This document shows positions 8,991-16,801 of a stretch of DNA of 64,000 nucleotides, piece after piece (position 1 is the first letter of the stretch; every line of letters starts with the position of its first letter). The stretch is from positions 1 through 64,000 of IMG/VR virus record IMGVR_UViG_3300027888_000004; one strand, given 5' to 3'. Both the position numbers and the translations under genes were made by a program. This stretch comes from a virus. The notes under the pieces are model-generated. The model saw only the letters and a program-made list of their open reading frames with translations, had not been told where the DNA came from and did no database searches.

Positions 8991-9398
8991 TTAGCAATGA
9001 TATCCTTCAACAGCATGAAGAAGCTGAAGTTGTTTCTGTGTTTCAATAAATTTGCCTATAGCTTCTTCACCTATAGCTTCTATGAAAGCATCTAAGGCTC
9101 TCCCGCCTGTTACTAATTTAACGTTTCCATCTTCTCCAAGTTTATGAAAATATGGTTCAGCAATTTCTATATTTAACTTCTTTATTTGTTTAAAAATGAG
9201 TATATCAGCGGCTGCTCTAGTTGGGGCTGTAGCAGCATTAAACGAAATATATAATCTTTCCTCATTTTCTTTATAAACTAAAATAAAATAATCACAAACA
9301 AATGTATGTATACCCGCTTTAGCTGGATCCCCCTGGTAAGTAAAGTCTGTTCCATACTCATCTAATTTTTTAATTATTTTTTTAATCATGCTGTTCAT
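8991..9398 (-). CDS. Hypothetical protein upstream of the clamp loader
   Basis: 135 residues, no family recognised. Basic N-terminal helix, then a beta-rich core. First gene after an internal promoter-like element and a terminator, so it probably heads the transcript for clamp loader, primase and clamp. Position next to the loader would suit a gp62-like subunit, but sequence gives no support. Confidence 0.55.
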   Translation of the reverse strand: MNSMIKKIIKKLDEYGTDFTYQGDPAKAGIHTFVCDYFILVYKENEERLYISFNAATAPTRAAADILIFKQIKKLNIEIAEPYFHKLGEDGNVKLVTGGRALDAFIEAIGEEAIGKFIETQKQLQLLHAVEGYHC

Positions 9399-9420
9399 AT
9401 TAATTTCTCCAGCACTATTT

Positions 9421-9441
9421 ATTTTTTATTTGTTCCATATC
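9421..9441 (-). promoter_or_regulatory. GGAACAAATAAA-type leader/promoter element (leftward)
   Basis: Read leftward: GATATGGAACAAATAAAAAA. It matches the element found upstream of rightward genes at seven divergent junctions and at 55638. A TTTGAT hexamer could be a weak -10. It lies between a terminator and the gene starting at 9398. Confidence 0.5.
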
Positions 9442-9472
9442 AAAAAAATTTATACTCATATGGTATGAAACC

Positions 9473-9502
9473 AAAAAAAAGAGTTGTGAACAACTCTTTT
9501 TT
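9473..9502. terminator. Bidirectional rho-independent terminator
   Basis: Stem GAGTTG/CAACTC with TGAA loop (9481-9496), flanked by eight A's and six T's, so it has a U-tract in both directions. It directly follows the stop of the leftward gene 9503-9718. Confidence 0.85.
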
Positions 9503-9718
9503 CTACATTTTACCAAGGGTTATTTTTAGGGTCTCAAATAATTGATCCATTGCGTGCTGTATTTCATCATTAGATATACAATTACGACCAAAACAGATCG
9601 AACAAATGGCAACCCCAATAAAATCACCATCCTCAACAATCATTCCTGTTGGACGCTGACAGAGATTACACATAATCTCTGTGTCATCTATTGTTATGAA
9701 ATCTTTATACTGTGCCAT
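9503..9718 (-). CDS. Small zinc-ribbon hypothetical protein
   Basis: 71 residues with two CxxC pairs (CNLC at about 17-20, CSIC at about 39-42), consistent with a single zinc site. Starts at the stop of the PyrE-like gene and is the last gene before a terminator. Function unknown. Confidence 0.6.
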   Translation of the reverse strand: MAQYKDFITIDDTEIMCNLCQRPTGMIVEDGDFIGVAICSICFGRNCISNDEIQHAMDQLFETLKITLGKM

Positions 9719-10308
9719 TAATGTACCCCATTTAGTTTTGGTATAAGTATAGGATCTCCTCTCCTACATCCAGGACACATCTTTACTTGCCACTCCATTA
9801 TCCTCTCTTCAATAAGTGATTTTGTCTGAATGTATGGATGTTTCCAATATGTTCTATTCCAAATTGCAAATATTCCCGCAATAAAGGCCCCATCTTGCTC
9901 AGCCTTAAATGCTAAAGCACTAACAGAACTTCCGGTGGTAATTACGTCTTCAATTATAATAAGGTTACACCCTGAAAGGTTATGCACTGAAGTTGATCTA
10001 AATCTAAATGGATCATTCCATTCATTAACTTTCTCTGCAAATATAAACCTCACACCCAGTTTGTAGGCTAACATGCCTGCCAAAATCCCTCCAGCGTCTG
10101 GTGGGCCAGTAATTGTATCAAACTTATATTCAAAGAGAGAGAGTTGAGTAGCTAACGCATCAACAACTTTTGTTCTCAATATTTCATCATACAGTATCAA
10201 GTCTTTATTTACATATTTGAGTGTATGATTTCCTGAACTAAGCTGAAAATGACCTTCTACTACAACTCCCCTCTTAACCAAAAGATCCCTAAGGTTTGTT
10301 TTTACCAT
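9718..10308 (-). CDS. Orotate phosphoribosyltransferase-like protein
   Basis: Type I phosphoribosyltransferase fold. The PRPP loop is IIIEDVITTGSSVSAL (about 117-132). The N-terminal HFQLSSGNHTLKYV matches the OPRT 'F.L.SG..S..Y' hood segment, and the tail CPGCRRGDPILIPK resembles C-terminal tails of some PyrE proteins. Likely makes OMP from orotate and PRPP to boost pyrimidine supply, alongside thymidylate synthase and dCMP deaminase elsewhere in the window. A purine or nicotinamide PRTase role cannot be excluded. Confidence 0.72.
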   Translation of the reverse strand: MVKTNLRDLLVKRGVVVEGHFQLSSGNHTLKYVNKDLILYDEILRTKVVDALATQLSLFEYKFDTITGPPDAGGILAGMLAYKLGVRFIFAEKVNEWNDPFRFRSTSVHNLSGCNLIIIEDVITTGSSVSALAFKAEQDGAFIAGIFAIWNRTYWKHPYIQTKSLIEERIMEWQVKMCPGCRRGDPILIPKLNGVH

Positions 10309-10723
10309 TCCCTTTCCTTACCATGTTATCAACTACATTTTCAATAAGTTCTTTATTCAACATAGGAAATGAGTCAATAAAATATTTCTCAGTCCTAATT
10401 CGGCATTCTTCACATCTACTAACTAAATCACACCATGCCTTGTTTATAGCGAAAGAATTCATTTTGATACCTTTCATCCAGGTATCCAAATAAGGAGTAA
10501 CATCCTCAAGTGGAGATTTATGATTATATCCTCTATATTTCATTTCCTCGACAATTTCATCATGCCTATCTCCCAGATATTGAGGAACGAGAAAATGTTT
10601 TTGAATATAACCCTTAACTGAGCGACCTCCCCTAATAGTTCCAACAAACATATGATGTTCGAGATGCTCTCCAAGTAAGTGTTGTCTGCACATTAATCTA
10701 GGTGGTAAAAACCATTGTCTCAT
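10289..10723 (-). CDS. DenV-like pyrimidine dimer DNA glycosylase
   Basis: The line PPRLMCRQHLLGEHLEHH, then GRSVKGYIQKHFLVPQYLG and EMKYRGYNHKSPLEDV, follows T4 endonuclease V segment by segment, including a Glu at the catalytic Glu-23 position (here E22). This enzyme cuts DNA at UV dimers. T4 DenV uses the amino group of Thr-2; here residue 2 is Arg, and the Arg-26 equivalent appears to be Met, so substrate or chemistry may differ. Overlaps the PyrE-like gene by 20 bp. Confidence 0.62.
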   Translation of the reverse strand: MRQWFLPPRLMCRQHLLGEHLEHHMFVGTIRGGRSVKGYIQKHFLVPQYLGDRHDEIVEEMKYRGYNHKSPLEDVTPYLDTWMKGIKMNSFAINKAWCDLVSRCEECRIRTEKYFIDSFPMLNKELIENVVDNMVRKGNGKNKP

Positions 10724-10739
10724 TTGATCTCCTTATCAA

Positions 10740-11000
10740 TTAGAATATGCAGAGGTATGTAATTACAAAACCATAAATGAGAAGGCTAATAAAAGGAGAG
10801 AGAACCTTTAGATCATCAATAGCTGATTTAGTTTTTGTTCTCTTCTGAGTATAATTACTATACTTAATACACCCTTCTGTACATATAGCTCCAATAATAC
10901 ATTCTCTACATGGATTTTTACAAAGAGAATCAAGCAACCACGAAGAGCTTCTCCTTCGCTCTAGTAACTCCTGTGTATAACCACCTTCGGTAATAGTCAT
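10740..11000 (-). CDS. Small Cys-motif membrane protein, start uncertain
   Basis: Contains CKNPCRECIIGAICTEGC (CxxC-x5-C-x3-C type), the same layout as two proteins at 14720-15414, and ends in a hydrophobic helix (LSPFISLLIYGFVITYLCIF). ATG 11000 would overlap the helicase gene by 71 bp; a TTG near 10940 with AAGGAG upstream is an alternative. Membrane-anchored zinc protein of unknown role. Confidence 0.5.
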   Translation of the reverse strand: MTITEGGYTQELLERRRSSSWLLDSLCKNPCRECIIGAICTEGCIKYSNYTQKRTKTKSAIDDLKVLSPFISLLIYGFVITYLCIF

Positions 11001-12192
11001 CGTCCCAATATCGACTCCTTTCCTCAAATAAAACAACTTTTTTCCACTCACTCCCCTGTGCTCTATGGACAGAAATAGCATAACCAAAATCAAAAAGGTC
11101 AATACTATCAAATCCCGTTCCTTTTATCCTTTCCCTATTCTTCTTAAAGTCCGCTTTATCAACAACATCACCATATGACTCAACACCAAAACAGCAATTA
11201 TGAACCAGTCCAGTATACATATCGTTAAAATCATCCATCTCAATAGTGACATTATACATATCATCAGAAACGGGCAGCAACCACATAAGGGTTCCAAGTT
11301 GGCCATTCATTATCTTAGTAACATAATTATTTCGTAGACAAATAAGTCTCTCACCAGGATACGGATCAGGAGCATCAAAACCAAACTTTTGCCTGATCAT
11401 ACTATTTATCAATACCCTAGACTTATTCATCCCACATAAGGCAATGACATCCTCATTAAAATCAATTGCTTCAAAAATTTCTCGTGATTTCCTTTCACGC
11501 CAAGCAATCTTAAAAACGCCCGGATCATGAACTCCATATGGAATTGATCCATTATTTCTAACAATCATTGATAATTTTATAATTGGATTTCCCAATGCCT
11601 GCCTGTGAATATCTCTGAGAATATAATCTGGTTTCTTCATCAGATAAAAATCTTCCCCAACAGGAGGCAATTGTCCATGATCTCCAAAAGCAACAATTGG
11701 TACCTGGTAACTGTTTAGATCTTTCCATATCTCTTCATTGACCATAGATGCCTCATCAATTATGATCATATCACAAGGGATCTCAAGTTTCTTTTTCCAA
11801 CCACTAATTACTTTCTTTCCCCATTTATCTATTTTATATATTGGTTGGTATACTAAAGAATGAATAGTCCCAATAAAATCTGCGGAATAGACTGCGTCAG
11901 CATCTCGTAACCTTGTAGCAAGAACTGAAGATGCTTTGCCTGTAAATGCACAAAAAGCAACAGTATATCCTCTTCCAATTTTATAAATTTCATTTCTGAG
12001 ATGTGGAATAAGGTGAGTCTTGCCAGTACCTGCATATCCACCAACTAGTCTATAATTATCCGGTTTTGGAACAACCAAACCTTCAAAATCAGAACTGGCA
12101 AATACTCTAACATAACTGGGTTTGATTACATACCTAACCCAATCTACTAACTCCTTTAAAACATGGGATTGTTCAGAACTTAGATTATTCAC
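10930..12192 (-). CDS. Dda-like SF1B DNA helicase
   Basis: 5'-3' helicase of the Dda/RecD2 type, in T4 linked to replication start and recombination. Seen: Walker A GGYAGTGKT (about 51-59), IIIDEAS (motif II), FGDHGQLPPV (motif III), ISVHRAQGSEW (motif V) and YTGVTRAKEKL (motif VI). Start taken as GTG 12192, with GAGG six bases upstream. A slightly longer TTG frame exists. Confidence 0.85.
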   Translation of the reverse strand: MNNLSSEQSHVLKELVDWVRYVIKPSYVRVFASSDFEGLVVPKPDNYRLVGGYAGTGKTHLIPHLRNEIYKIGRGYTVAFCAFTGKASSVLATRLRDADAVYSADFIGTIHSLVYQPIYKIDKWGKKVISGWKKKLEIPCDMIIIDEASMVNEEIWKDLNSYQVPIVAFGDHGQLPPVGEDFYLMKKPDYILRDIHRQALGNPIIKLSMIVRNNGSIPYGVHDPGVFKIAWRERKSREIFEAIDFNEDVIALCGMNKSRVLINSMIRQKFGFDAPDPYPGERLICLRNNYVTKIMNGQLGTLMWLLPVSDDMYNVTIEMDDFNDMYTGLVHNCCFGVESYGDVVDKADFKKNRERIKGTGFDSIDLFDFGYAISVHRAQGSEWKKVVLFEERSRYWDDDYYRRWLYTGVTRAKEKLFVVA

Positions 12193-12445
12193 TGTAGTCC
12201 TCAAGTAATTTTGTTATTTTAACTAACACATGACCAAGAAATTTTCTCGGATCCTTAATATTCTTTAACTCAATCTGACTAAGAAGTATGGTCTTTAAAT
12301 CAGTAAAAAATGAATCAAATCCAATAGCGATACCCGATGGTGTCTTCTCTTTGGCCATCAAACACTTCTTACCTGGAGTAATTGGATGTATAAAACCACA
12401 CTCAGGACATGTATCGCCTCTAGTCTGAATGTCGCCTGTTTTCAT
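12185..12445 (-). CDS. Small zinc-motif hypothetical protein
   Basis: 86 residues; CPECGF (13-18) and a later GKKC give a zinc-ribbon-like start, followed by two amphipathic helices. Overlaps the helicase start by 8 bp, so likely coexpressed. Function unknown. Confidence 0.55.
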   Translation of the reverse strand: MKTGDIQTRGDTCPECGFIHPITPGKKCLMAKEKTPSGIAIGFDSFFTDLKTILLSQIELKNIKDPRKFLGHVLVKITKLLEDYSE

Positions 12446-12454
12446 AGACCACCT

Positions 12455-12607
12455 CTAAAAGAAAATCCATTTAATGTATTTACTAATCCCAATCAACCAA
12501 GGGATTAAACCAAATAAAATAAATACCAAAAGTGCCCCCCAAACAATAACCTTAGCAGAAAGGTCATCTCCTTCACGCTTCCAATATTCAATTGCTCTTT
12601 CTATCAT
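12455..12607 (-). CDS. Small single-pass membrane protein (50 aa)
   Basis: MIERAIEYWKREGDDLSAK then a hydrophobic stretch of about 25 residues and a C-terminal IKWIFF. GGAG lies five bases before the ATG. Too short for most gene callers, but the start, ribosome site, membrane pattern and fit between neighbours support it. Confidence 0.6.
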   Translation of the reverse strand: MIERAIEYWKREGDDLSAKVIVWGALLVFILFGLIPWLIGISKYIKWIFF

Positions 12608-12620
12608 GACTACTCCAATC

Positions 12621-12640
12621 TTTTTATTTATTTTTTGTTC
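12621..12640 (-). promoter_or_regulatory. GAACAAAAAATAAA leader element (leftward)
   Basis: Read leftward: GAACAAAAAATAAATAAAAA, the same element as at the divergent junctions, about 15 bp before the 50-residue gene. It directly follows a strong GC-rich hairpin. Confidence 0.45.
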
Positions 12641-12670
12641 CCCCCCAGGATTAAAGTATCCCGGGAGGGG
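12639..12670 (-). terminator. GC-rich hairpin without U-tract
   Basis: Read leftward, the RNA can pair over about 12 bp (two G-U pairs) around a six-base loop ACUUUA. It lies just after the stop of the gene ending at 12678. No U run follows, so it may be a weak terminator or an mRNA-end stabiliser. Confidence 0.45.
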
Positions 12671-12677
12671 ACAAATG

Positions 12678-12935
12678 TTATAGAAAAATTTCAGACCACC
12701 CCATCTCCTCTTTCTTCAAAACTGCTCTAGCATTTCTAATAGCTTCGGGTAATATAAGTATAGGTTTAACACAGGCCCAACAACGATGTATTCCCGACAC
12801 GGGCGGTTGATTATGGGTTTTGTTACCACAGTCTCCACACTCAAAACTCATAAACTCCTGACCACCTTTCATAGTTAAGGTTATCTCTCTCATGACCGAA
12901 TTCTTGTTGTAACGAATTTTCGTGTGACAAGTCAT
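12678..12935 (-). CDS. Zinc-finger hypothetical protein
   Basis: 85 residues with FECGDCG and HRCWACV, two CxxC pairs about 20 residues apart. ATG 12935 overlaps the previous stop as ATGA, with GAGGAGG upstream; a longer frame would run inside the neighbour. Unknown function. Confidence 0.6.
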   Translation of the reverse strand: MTCHTKIRYNKNSVMREITLTMKGGQEFMSFECGDCGNKTHNQPPVSGIHRCWACVKPILILPEAIRNARAVLKKEEMGWSEIFL

Positions 12936-13144
12936 TTTTTGTGCCTCCTCATTATTTTTAGAACTTTCTCTGTAAGGATCATCCAACCGTCATCATATCT
13001 ATGTTTAATATTATGATCCTCAAACCCGCGCGGTCTTACAATTTTATAAGTATAAATTTTCCTCCTCTTGCTTCTACTTTCTTGTCTCCTCACTTGAATT
13101 TGACCTATTCTCTCAAAATCCACATATGCACATATTATTAACAA
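12932..13144 (-). CDS. Small basic hypothetical protein (TTG start)
   Basis: 70 residues, strongly basic (QVRRQESRSKRRKIYTYKI), so perhaps nucleic-acid binding. The only start with a ribosome site is TTG at 13144, nine bases after GGAGG; the next in-frame ATG is far inside. Ends in an ATGA overlap. Confidence 0.5.
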   Translation of the reverse strand: MLIICAYVDFERIGQIQVRRQESRSKRRKIYTYKIVRPRGFEDHNIKHRYDDGWMILTEKVLKIMRRHKK

Positions 13145-13145
13145 G

Positions 13146-13670
13146 TTATCCGTCCTCCCTCAAAACTTTAAAATCAAAAGGACCCAAATTCCCACTATAA
13201 ACCTGATCAATAAAATTCTGCTCCTGAGTCATGAGAAGATTTATTGCCTTCTTGTCATTCGTATATCCTATATGATTAGGATCAATATATTCAAGAGTCA
13301 TTATCCGCTCACTATCAGTTACAGGAAAGAACCTAAGACCTTTCTCTTCTGAAGCATCAATTATGCTCGGTATCCCATCAGTAAGTCTAAGTCCACACTC
13401 TTTAGCAATCCATTCAACATAAACTTTATCCTCAATAGGAATAGACATAACTCCCCATATCATCTCTTCCCACTTGACCATGACAAGTTGAAATAAATCA
13501 TTCTTAGGAGTATCTGGAGGATAATGTCTATATTCCAAAATAGACCCAAATAGACCTACACCAATCCTAATAGGTATCAACATACCAATTATAAAAAATC
13601 TACTCTCATCTTTAGTCATCTCCCTGAGTTCATCATCGTTCATTGGACGACTTATCTCTGGTATTGGCAT
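13146..13670 (-). CDS. Hypothetical protein
   Basis: 174 residues, no motif recognised. Contains a hydrophobic run (FFIIGMLIPIRIGVGLFG) that may be buried core or a membrane dip. GGAGG precedes the ATG. Part of the leftward early block. Confidence 0.55.
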   Translation of the reverse strand: MPIPEISRPMNDDELREMTKDESRFFIIGMLIPIRIGVGLFGSILEYRHYPPDTPKNDLFQLVMVKWEEMIWGVMSIPIEDKVYVEWIAKECGLRLTDGIPSIIDASEEKGLRFFPVTDSERIMTLEYIDPNHIGYTNDKKAINLLMTQEQNFIDQVYSGNLGPFDFKVLREDG

Positions 13671-13681
13671 ATATCCTCCCT

Positions 13682-14707
13682 CTACTTTTTTATTTTCCCT
13701 ATCTTATAATCTTTCTCAATAATGCCTACCTTCTTATCTCCCCTAGTATGCATTGGAACCCAATATACACCTTTATGACGTCCAAAAAGACCTCGTCCCT
13801 CTCGACAATCTCGAAAGTGACCTCGACAAATATGAAGAGCTCGTCTCAAACCTACTTTATCACTCTTCCCCTCATATTTCAAAATTTTCCTTGCTGCATC
13901 TATTTCGAGAGTTTTAAATTTCATTAGAGGTCTTTTTCCCTTTTTCTCTCGATATTTGTTAATTCTCACTTCACTTTTTCTCTCAACTGCTTCAACATTC
14001 TTACAGTGTAGTAAAGATACTCCAAAGAGAGAAGGAAGTATAGTTGTGAAGAAAATAAGATTATTAACATCTTCACCATCATCGAATCCTGCTAATGTAG
14101 GAGCAGGTTTTACAACTGGAAGGTGATCAAATTCACTAACTCTCTTAGTCGCAAACAGTTCTTGACCTTGATCATCAAGGTAACTATTATATATACCGGC
14201 ACAACTATAACCTTCCTTGAATTTCATACTTTTTAAAAAGATTATATGAATAACAACCCAATTAATTAAGCTATCATCCATATGAACTAATCTTCCTTCT
14301 ACTTCTAGTTGATGACTCCAAAGACCAATTCTAGAGATTCGTCGAAATAATTTCCCATGATCTTTTTTTGAAAGGCCAAGCGAAAATGCACCAACTCTCT
14401 TTACCCTAGAGAAATAATTCTTTACCAGTTCATTAGCAATTGATATAGTAGGAACTGTAAACTCAAACCAACTAAATGGCCACGGTGGCGATAAGCAAGG
14501 AAATATTTTACTATCCCACCAAGACCACACATCCTTCTCGCCAGTATATATCCATTTTGAGACGTTAGATAACTCAACAAAGGTAGTATGACCAAGTAGA
14601 ACTTCCTCTACATCTATACTTATCTCATGGAAAATATAAGCACTAAGTTGCTCAATTAAAAACTTTATATCATAGATAATATCATCTAGATATTCATCAA
14701 TAAACAT
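13682..14707 (-). CDS. Phage protein with conserved HICRGHFRD...GLFGRHKG tail
   Basis: 341 residues. The C-terminal segment (HICRGHFRDCREGRGLFG, then GVYWVPMHTRGD) is a motif I have seen in unannotated phage and mobile-element proteins with the same closing HxRG; its function is not known to me. Cys/His content suggests a metal site. Start set at ATG 14707 with AAGGAG six bases upstream. Confidence 0.6.
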   Translation of the reverse strand: MFIDEYLDDIIYDIKFLIEQLSAYIFHEISIDVEEVLLGHTTFVELSNVSKWIYTGEKDVWSWWDSKIFPCLSPPWPFSWFEFTVPTISIANELVKNYFSRVKRVGAFSLGLSKKDHGKLFRRISRIGLWSHQLEVEGRLVHMDDSLINWVVIHIIFLKSMKFKEGYSCAGIYNSYLDDQGQELFATKRVSEFDHLPVVKPAPTLAGFDDGEDVNNLIFFTTILPSLFGVSLLHCKNVEAVERKSEVRINKYREKKGKRPLMKFKTLEIDAARKILKYEGKSDKVGLRRALHICRGHFRDCREGRGLFGRHKGVYWVPMHTRGDKKVGIIEKDYKIGKIKK

Positions 14708-14719
14708 CACAATCTCCTT

Positions 14720-15094
14720 TCATATACCAATTCTCTCAAGTCCAAATGGACTGGCATTAAATCTATGCCTACATTTAGCACACATTATATTAGTACAAAG
14801 TCCTCCTTGAGGTCCCTCAAGAAATTCCCGACCACCACAATCCGGACAGCAATTATACTTTCTAGCTATCCTTGTTAATTCTTCATCATCCATCACAACC
14901 TTATCACATATTTCAGTACAATTAGTTGTAACTATACAATCAGTGCAGGGAAATAATTCTCTTTCAATTCTCATAACTACATTTGTTGGTTTAACCATTT
15001 CATAGGTAACTTCTGATGGATGCTCATATTCTCCATCTTTCAAAAACCCAAAAAGTTTAAACATCTGAGTACAGAAATCCCAAACGAATGACAT
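14720..15094 (-). CDS. Cys-rich zinc protein, CxxC-x5-C-x3-C family
   Basis: 124 residues with PCTDCIVTTNCTEICDK in the middle, then CCPDCGG and CTNIMCAKCRHRFN as a second zinc ribbon. The closing FGLERIGI is typical of small phage zinc proteins. Start at ATG 15094 after AAAGGA. Paralogous in layout to the next gene upstream, with which a longer frame would overlap. Confidence 0.6.
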   Translation of the reverse strand: MSFVWDFCTQMFKLFGFLKDGEYEHPSEVTYEMVKPTNVVMRIERELFPCTDCIVTTNCTEICDKVVMDDEELTRIARKYNCCPDCGGREFLEGPQGGLCTNIMCAKCRHRFNASPFGLERIGI

Positions 15095-15105
15095 TTTTTT
15101 CCTTT

Positions 15106-15414
15106 CTACCAACCAGGTCCAGCTACAGAATATTTATAACTACAACCTTTACATCTATAAATATTTCCCAATGCTGGCGGTTGACAATCACGAAACCATT
15201 CGGTTTCTCCGGTTCTTTGAATAATTCCCCCACAGTATGGACACATACCCGGATATATATCACTTATGTAGCTAACTTGTGCCTGGTCAACTTTATCACA
15301 CCTCTCTTGGCAAGTCTGAATCAATATGCATCCGGTACATGGATATTTGAATCTTCTAATTTCCCACTCGTATTTTAACTTCTTTATCCACATTCTAAAC
15401 CGATAACCCACCAT
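15106..15414 (-). CDS. Cys-rich zinc protein, CxxC-x5-C-x3-C family
   Basis: First gene of the long leftward block. Carries YPCTGCILIQTCQERCDK and then CPYCGG ... CKGCSY. AAGGAGG lies right before ATG 15414 / GTG 15411, so I start there; an ATG at 15456 would leave no leader behind the promoter element at 15459. This gives an mRNA leader of roughly 45 nt, like the other cassettes. Confidence 0.55.
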   Translation of the reverse strand: MVGYRFRMWIKKLKYEWEIRRFKYPCTGCILIQTCQERCDKVDQAQVSYISDIYPGMCPYCGGIIQRTGETEWFRDCQPPALGNIYRCKGCSYKYSVAGPGW

Positions 15415-15458
15415 ACCCTCCTTCCAATTAAAAAAATCAACAAGTCTATTATTCATAA

Positions 15459-15545
15459 ATTAATATATATAGTGGATTGAAGGTTTAAAAATAAGAAAAT
15501 TTCTACTGAATGAGATACTTTTTTAGAATATAGTAACAAATGAAT
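15459..15545. promoter_or_regulatory. Divergent promoter region 1
   Basis: Leftward element CTATATATATTAAT at 15472-15459. Rightward element ATATAGTAACAAATGAA at 15528-15545, with TAGAAT as possible -10. No TTGACA-like -35 is seen for the leftward element. Confidence 0.6.
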
Positions 15546-15577
15546 GATAGAATCAGTTTGGAGGGAGTAGTGCAAAT

Positions 15578-16522
15578 ATGAATATAAAAATTGAACGATC
15601 TATACGACAAGCATTGTGTCCATGTAGGTATGGTTCGTGGGGTAGTAAATTCAAATGTAGCTCCTTAAATGGTTCAAAACCATTATTTAATATAGATCAT
15701 ATGCTACTAGTTAACATTATTCAAGATATGTTAATTCAGAATTATTGGGATGGGAGGAACAACGGAGAAATACCCAAATCCTGGAAAAATCCAATAGTTT
15801 GGAAAGGTATTAAACCATTGATACATAGAGGAGATTGGTTCAATATATATAATGGTACATCAACTGAGCGTTCAAAAGATTATACTTATACCTATCTATA
15901 TAATAAATATCCCTTTCTAAAGGAGCGTATAAAACATGCCGGATCATTGAAAAAGTTGATTCTAGAGCTTAATAATATGAGATTCAACTTAGTTATGAGA
16001 GTAAGAGCAGTATATCATGCGAAAAAGAAGATGTACAATTATCAAACTCATAAAGATTATAATAAAGAATATCCTGAATACGATAGTTTCTTTATGAATA
16101 CAATGAATAAACCAGCATCAAAATTATTTAACTTTGAGATAACCAAGGAAGAAAAATTTAGTAGAGGTGGTATATCAGATATTGAATTTCATATAAAGAT
16201 GAACAATATATACTTCTATTCAATGTACCAGGGTGCCATGTATGTAACTATCGACTGGATACCCGAGGAGATATATACCCTGAAGATGAACAATTATAGT
16301 AAATTTCTTTATATACTAATGCTAGCAGGGAAGGTAAAAAAGGACTATGAGTATAACTTGGGTGAAATAGTTGAAAAACTACAGCTGAAACCTAATCAAA
16401 AGAAGAGTCAATTATGTATGCTCATTGATAGGTACTTAGATGATCTGGTGCAAAATAACTTTATCGAAGTAGAATCAAGGGGTGGATTTAAGAATAGAAG
16501 ATATATTATAAATAGAAAGTGA
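15578..16522 (+). CDS. Possible replication initiator (Rep-like, C-terminal winged helix)
   Basis: 314 residues, basic. The last 80 residues (NYSKFLYILMLAG, then LGEIVEKLQLKP and LVQNNFIEVES, closing GGFKNRRYIINRK) follow the winged-helix pattern of plasmid Rep proteins. The N-terminal half is not recognised and has CPCRYG near its start. Four bases after its stop begin the 20-bp iterons, the usual gene-plus-iteron arrangement of a theta origin. Family assignment is inference from fold pattern and context, not from a clear match. Confidence 0.45.
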   Translation: MNIKIERSIRQALCPCRYGSWGSKFKCSSLNGSKPLFNIDHMLLVNIIQDMLIQNYWDGRNNGEIPKSWKNPIVWKGIKPLIHRGDWFNIYNGTSTERSKDYTYTYLYNKYPFLKERIKHAGSLKKLILELNNMRFNLVMRVRAVYHAKKKMYNYQTHKDYNKEYPEYDSFFMNTMNKPASKLFNFEITKEEKFSRGGISDIEFHIKMNNIYFYSMYQGAMYVTIDWIPEEIYTLKMNNYSKFLYILMLAGKVKKDYEYNLGEIVEKLQLKPNQKKSQLCMLIDRYLDDLVQNNFIEVESRGGFKNRRYIINRK

Positions 16523-16525
16523 GGT

Positions 16526-16619
16526 AAAAAGTATATTCATTACCCAAAAAGTATATTCATTACCCAAAAAGTATATTCATTACCCAAAAAGTATATTCAT
16601 TACCCAAAAAGTATATTCA
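16526..16619. repeat. Iteron-like tandem direct repeats (20 bp x 4.7)
   Basis: Unit AAAAAGTATATTCATTACCC repeats exactly at 16526, 16546, 16566 and 16586, with a fifth partial copy of 14 bp ending at 16619. The copies are contiguous and identical. The 20-bp period places the A-tract on the same helix face each time. An AT-rich stretch follows (16620-16690). Together with the Rep-like gene this is a candidate replication origin or Rep operator. Confidence 0.85.
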
Positions 16620-16695
16620 AGAGGCCATAAAAATTTGAATAAAATTAAAGATTTACAGAACCACATTTTCCCTGATTTATGATAATGATTTATGA

Positions 16696-16734
16696 CACTC
16701 CGGTGTGGTTCATTGGTTTCACCACACCAAAGTG
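16696..16734. other. Strong hairpin upstream of the rightward operon
   Basis: CACT-CC-GGTGTGGT pairs with ACCACACC-AA-AGTG around an 11-base loop: 8 bp plus 4 bp with a 2x2 internal loop. The short CTTTTG after it is a poor U-tract. Lies between the iterons and the next gene. Confidence 0.6.
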
Positions 16735-16757
16735 CTTTTGGGCATACGCCTTATACG

Positions 16758-16777
16758 TTAAAGAACAAATCAAAAAG
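16758..16777 (+). promoter_or_regulatory. AAAGAACAAATCAAAAAG leader element
   Basis: Resembles the GGAACAAAATAAA element of the junctions. Located 25-45 bp upstream of ATG 16802, itself preceded by AAAAAGGAG. Confidence 0.35.
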
Positions 16778-16801
16778 AAAAACAAAAAAGGAGATCAACG
16801 A

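Noticed and set aside
15415-15456. Upstream ATG at 15456 for the first leftward gene
   Set aside because: It would sit two bases from the promoter element with no room for a leader, while AAGGAGG precedes the ATG/GTG at 15414/15411.
16526-16619. CRISPR-like array
   Set aside because: The 20-bp copies are directly contiguous with no spacers, and no cas genes are present; this is an iteron-type tandem repeat.
16679-16801. N-terminal extension of the 663-residue protein
   Set aside because: The stretch contains a strong hairpin and a leader-like element, has no ribosome site at its start, and ATG 16802 has a good AAGGAG.
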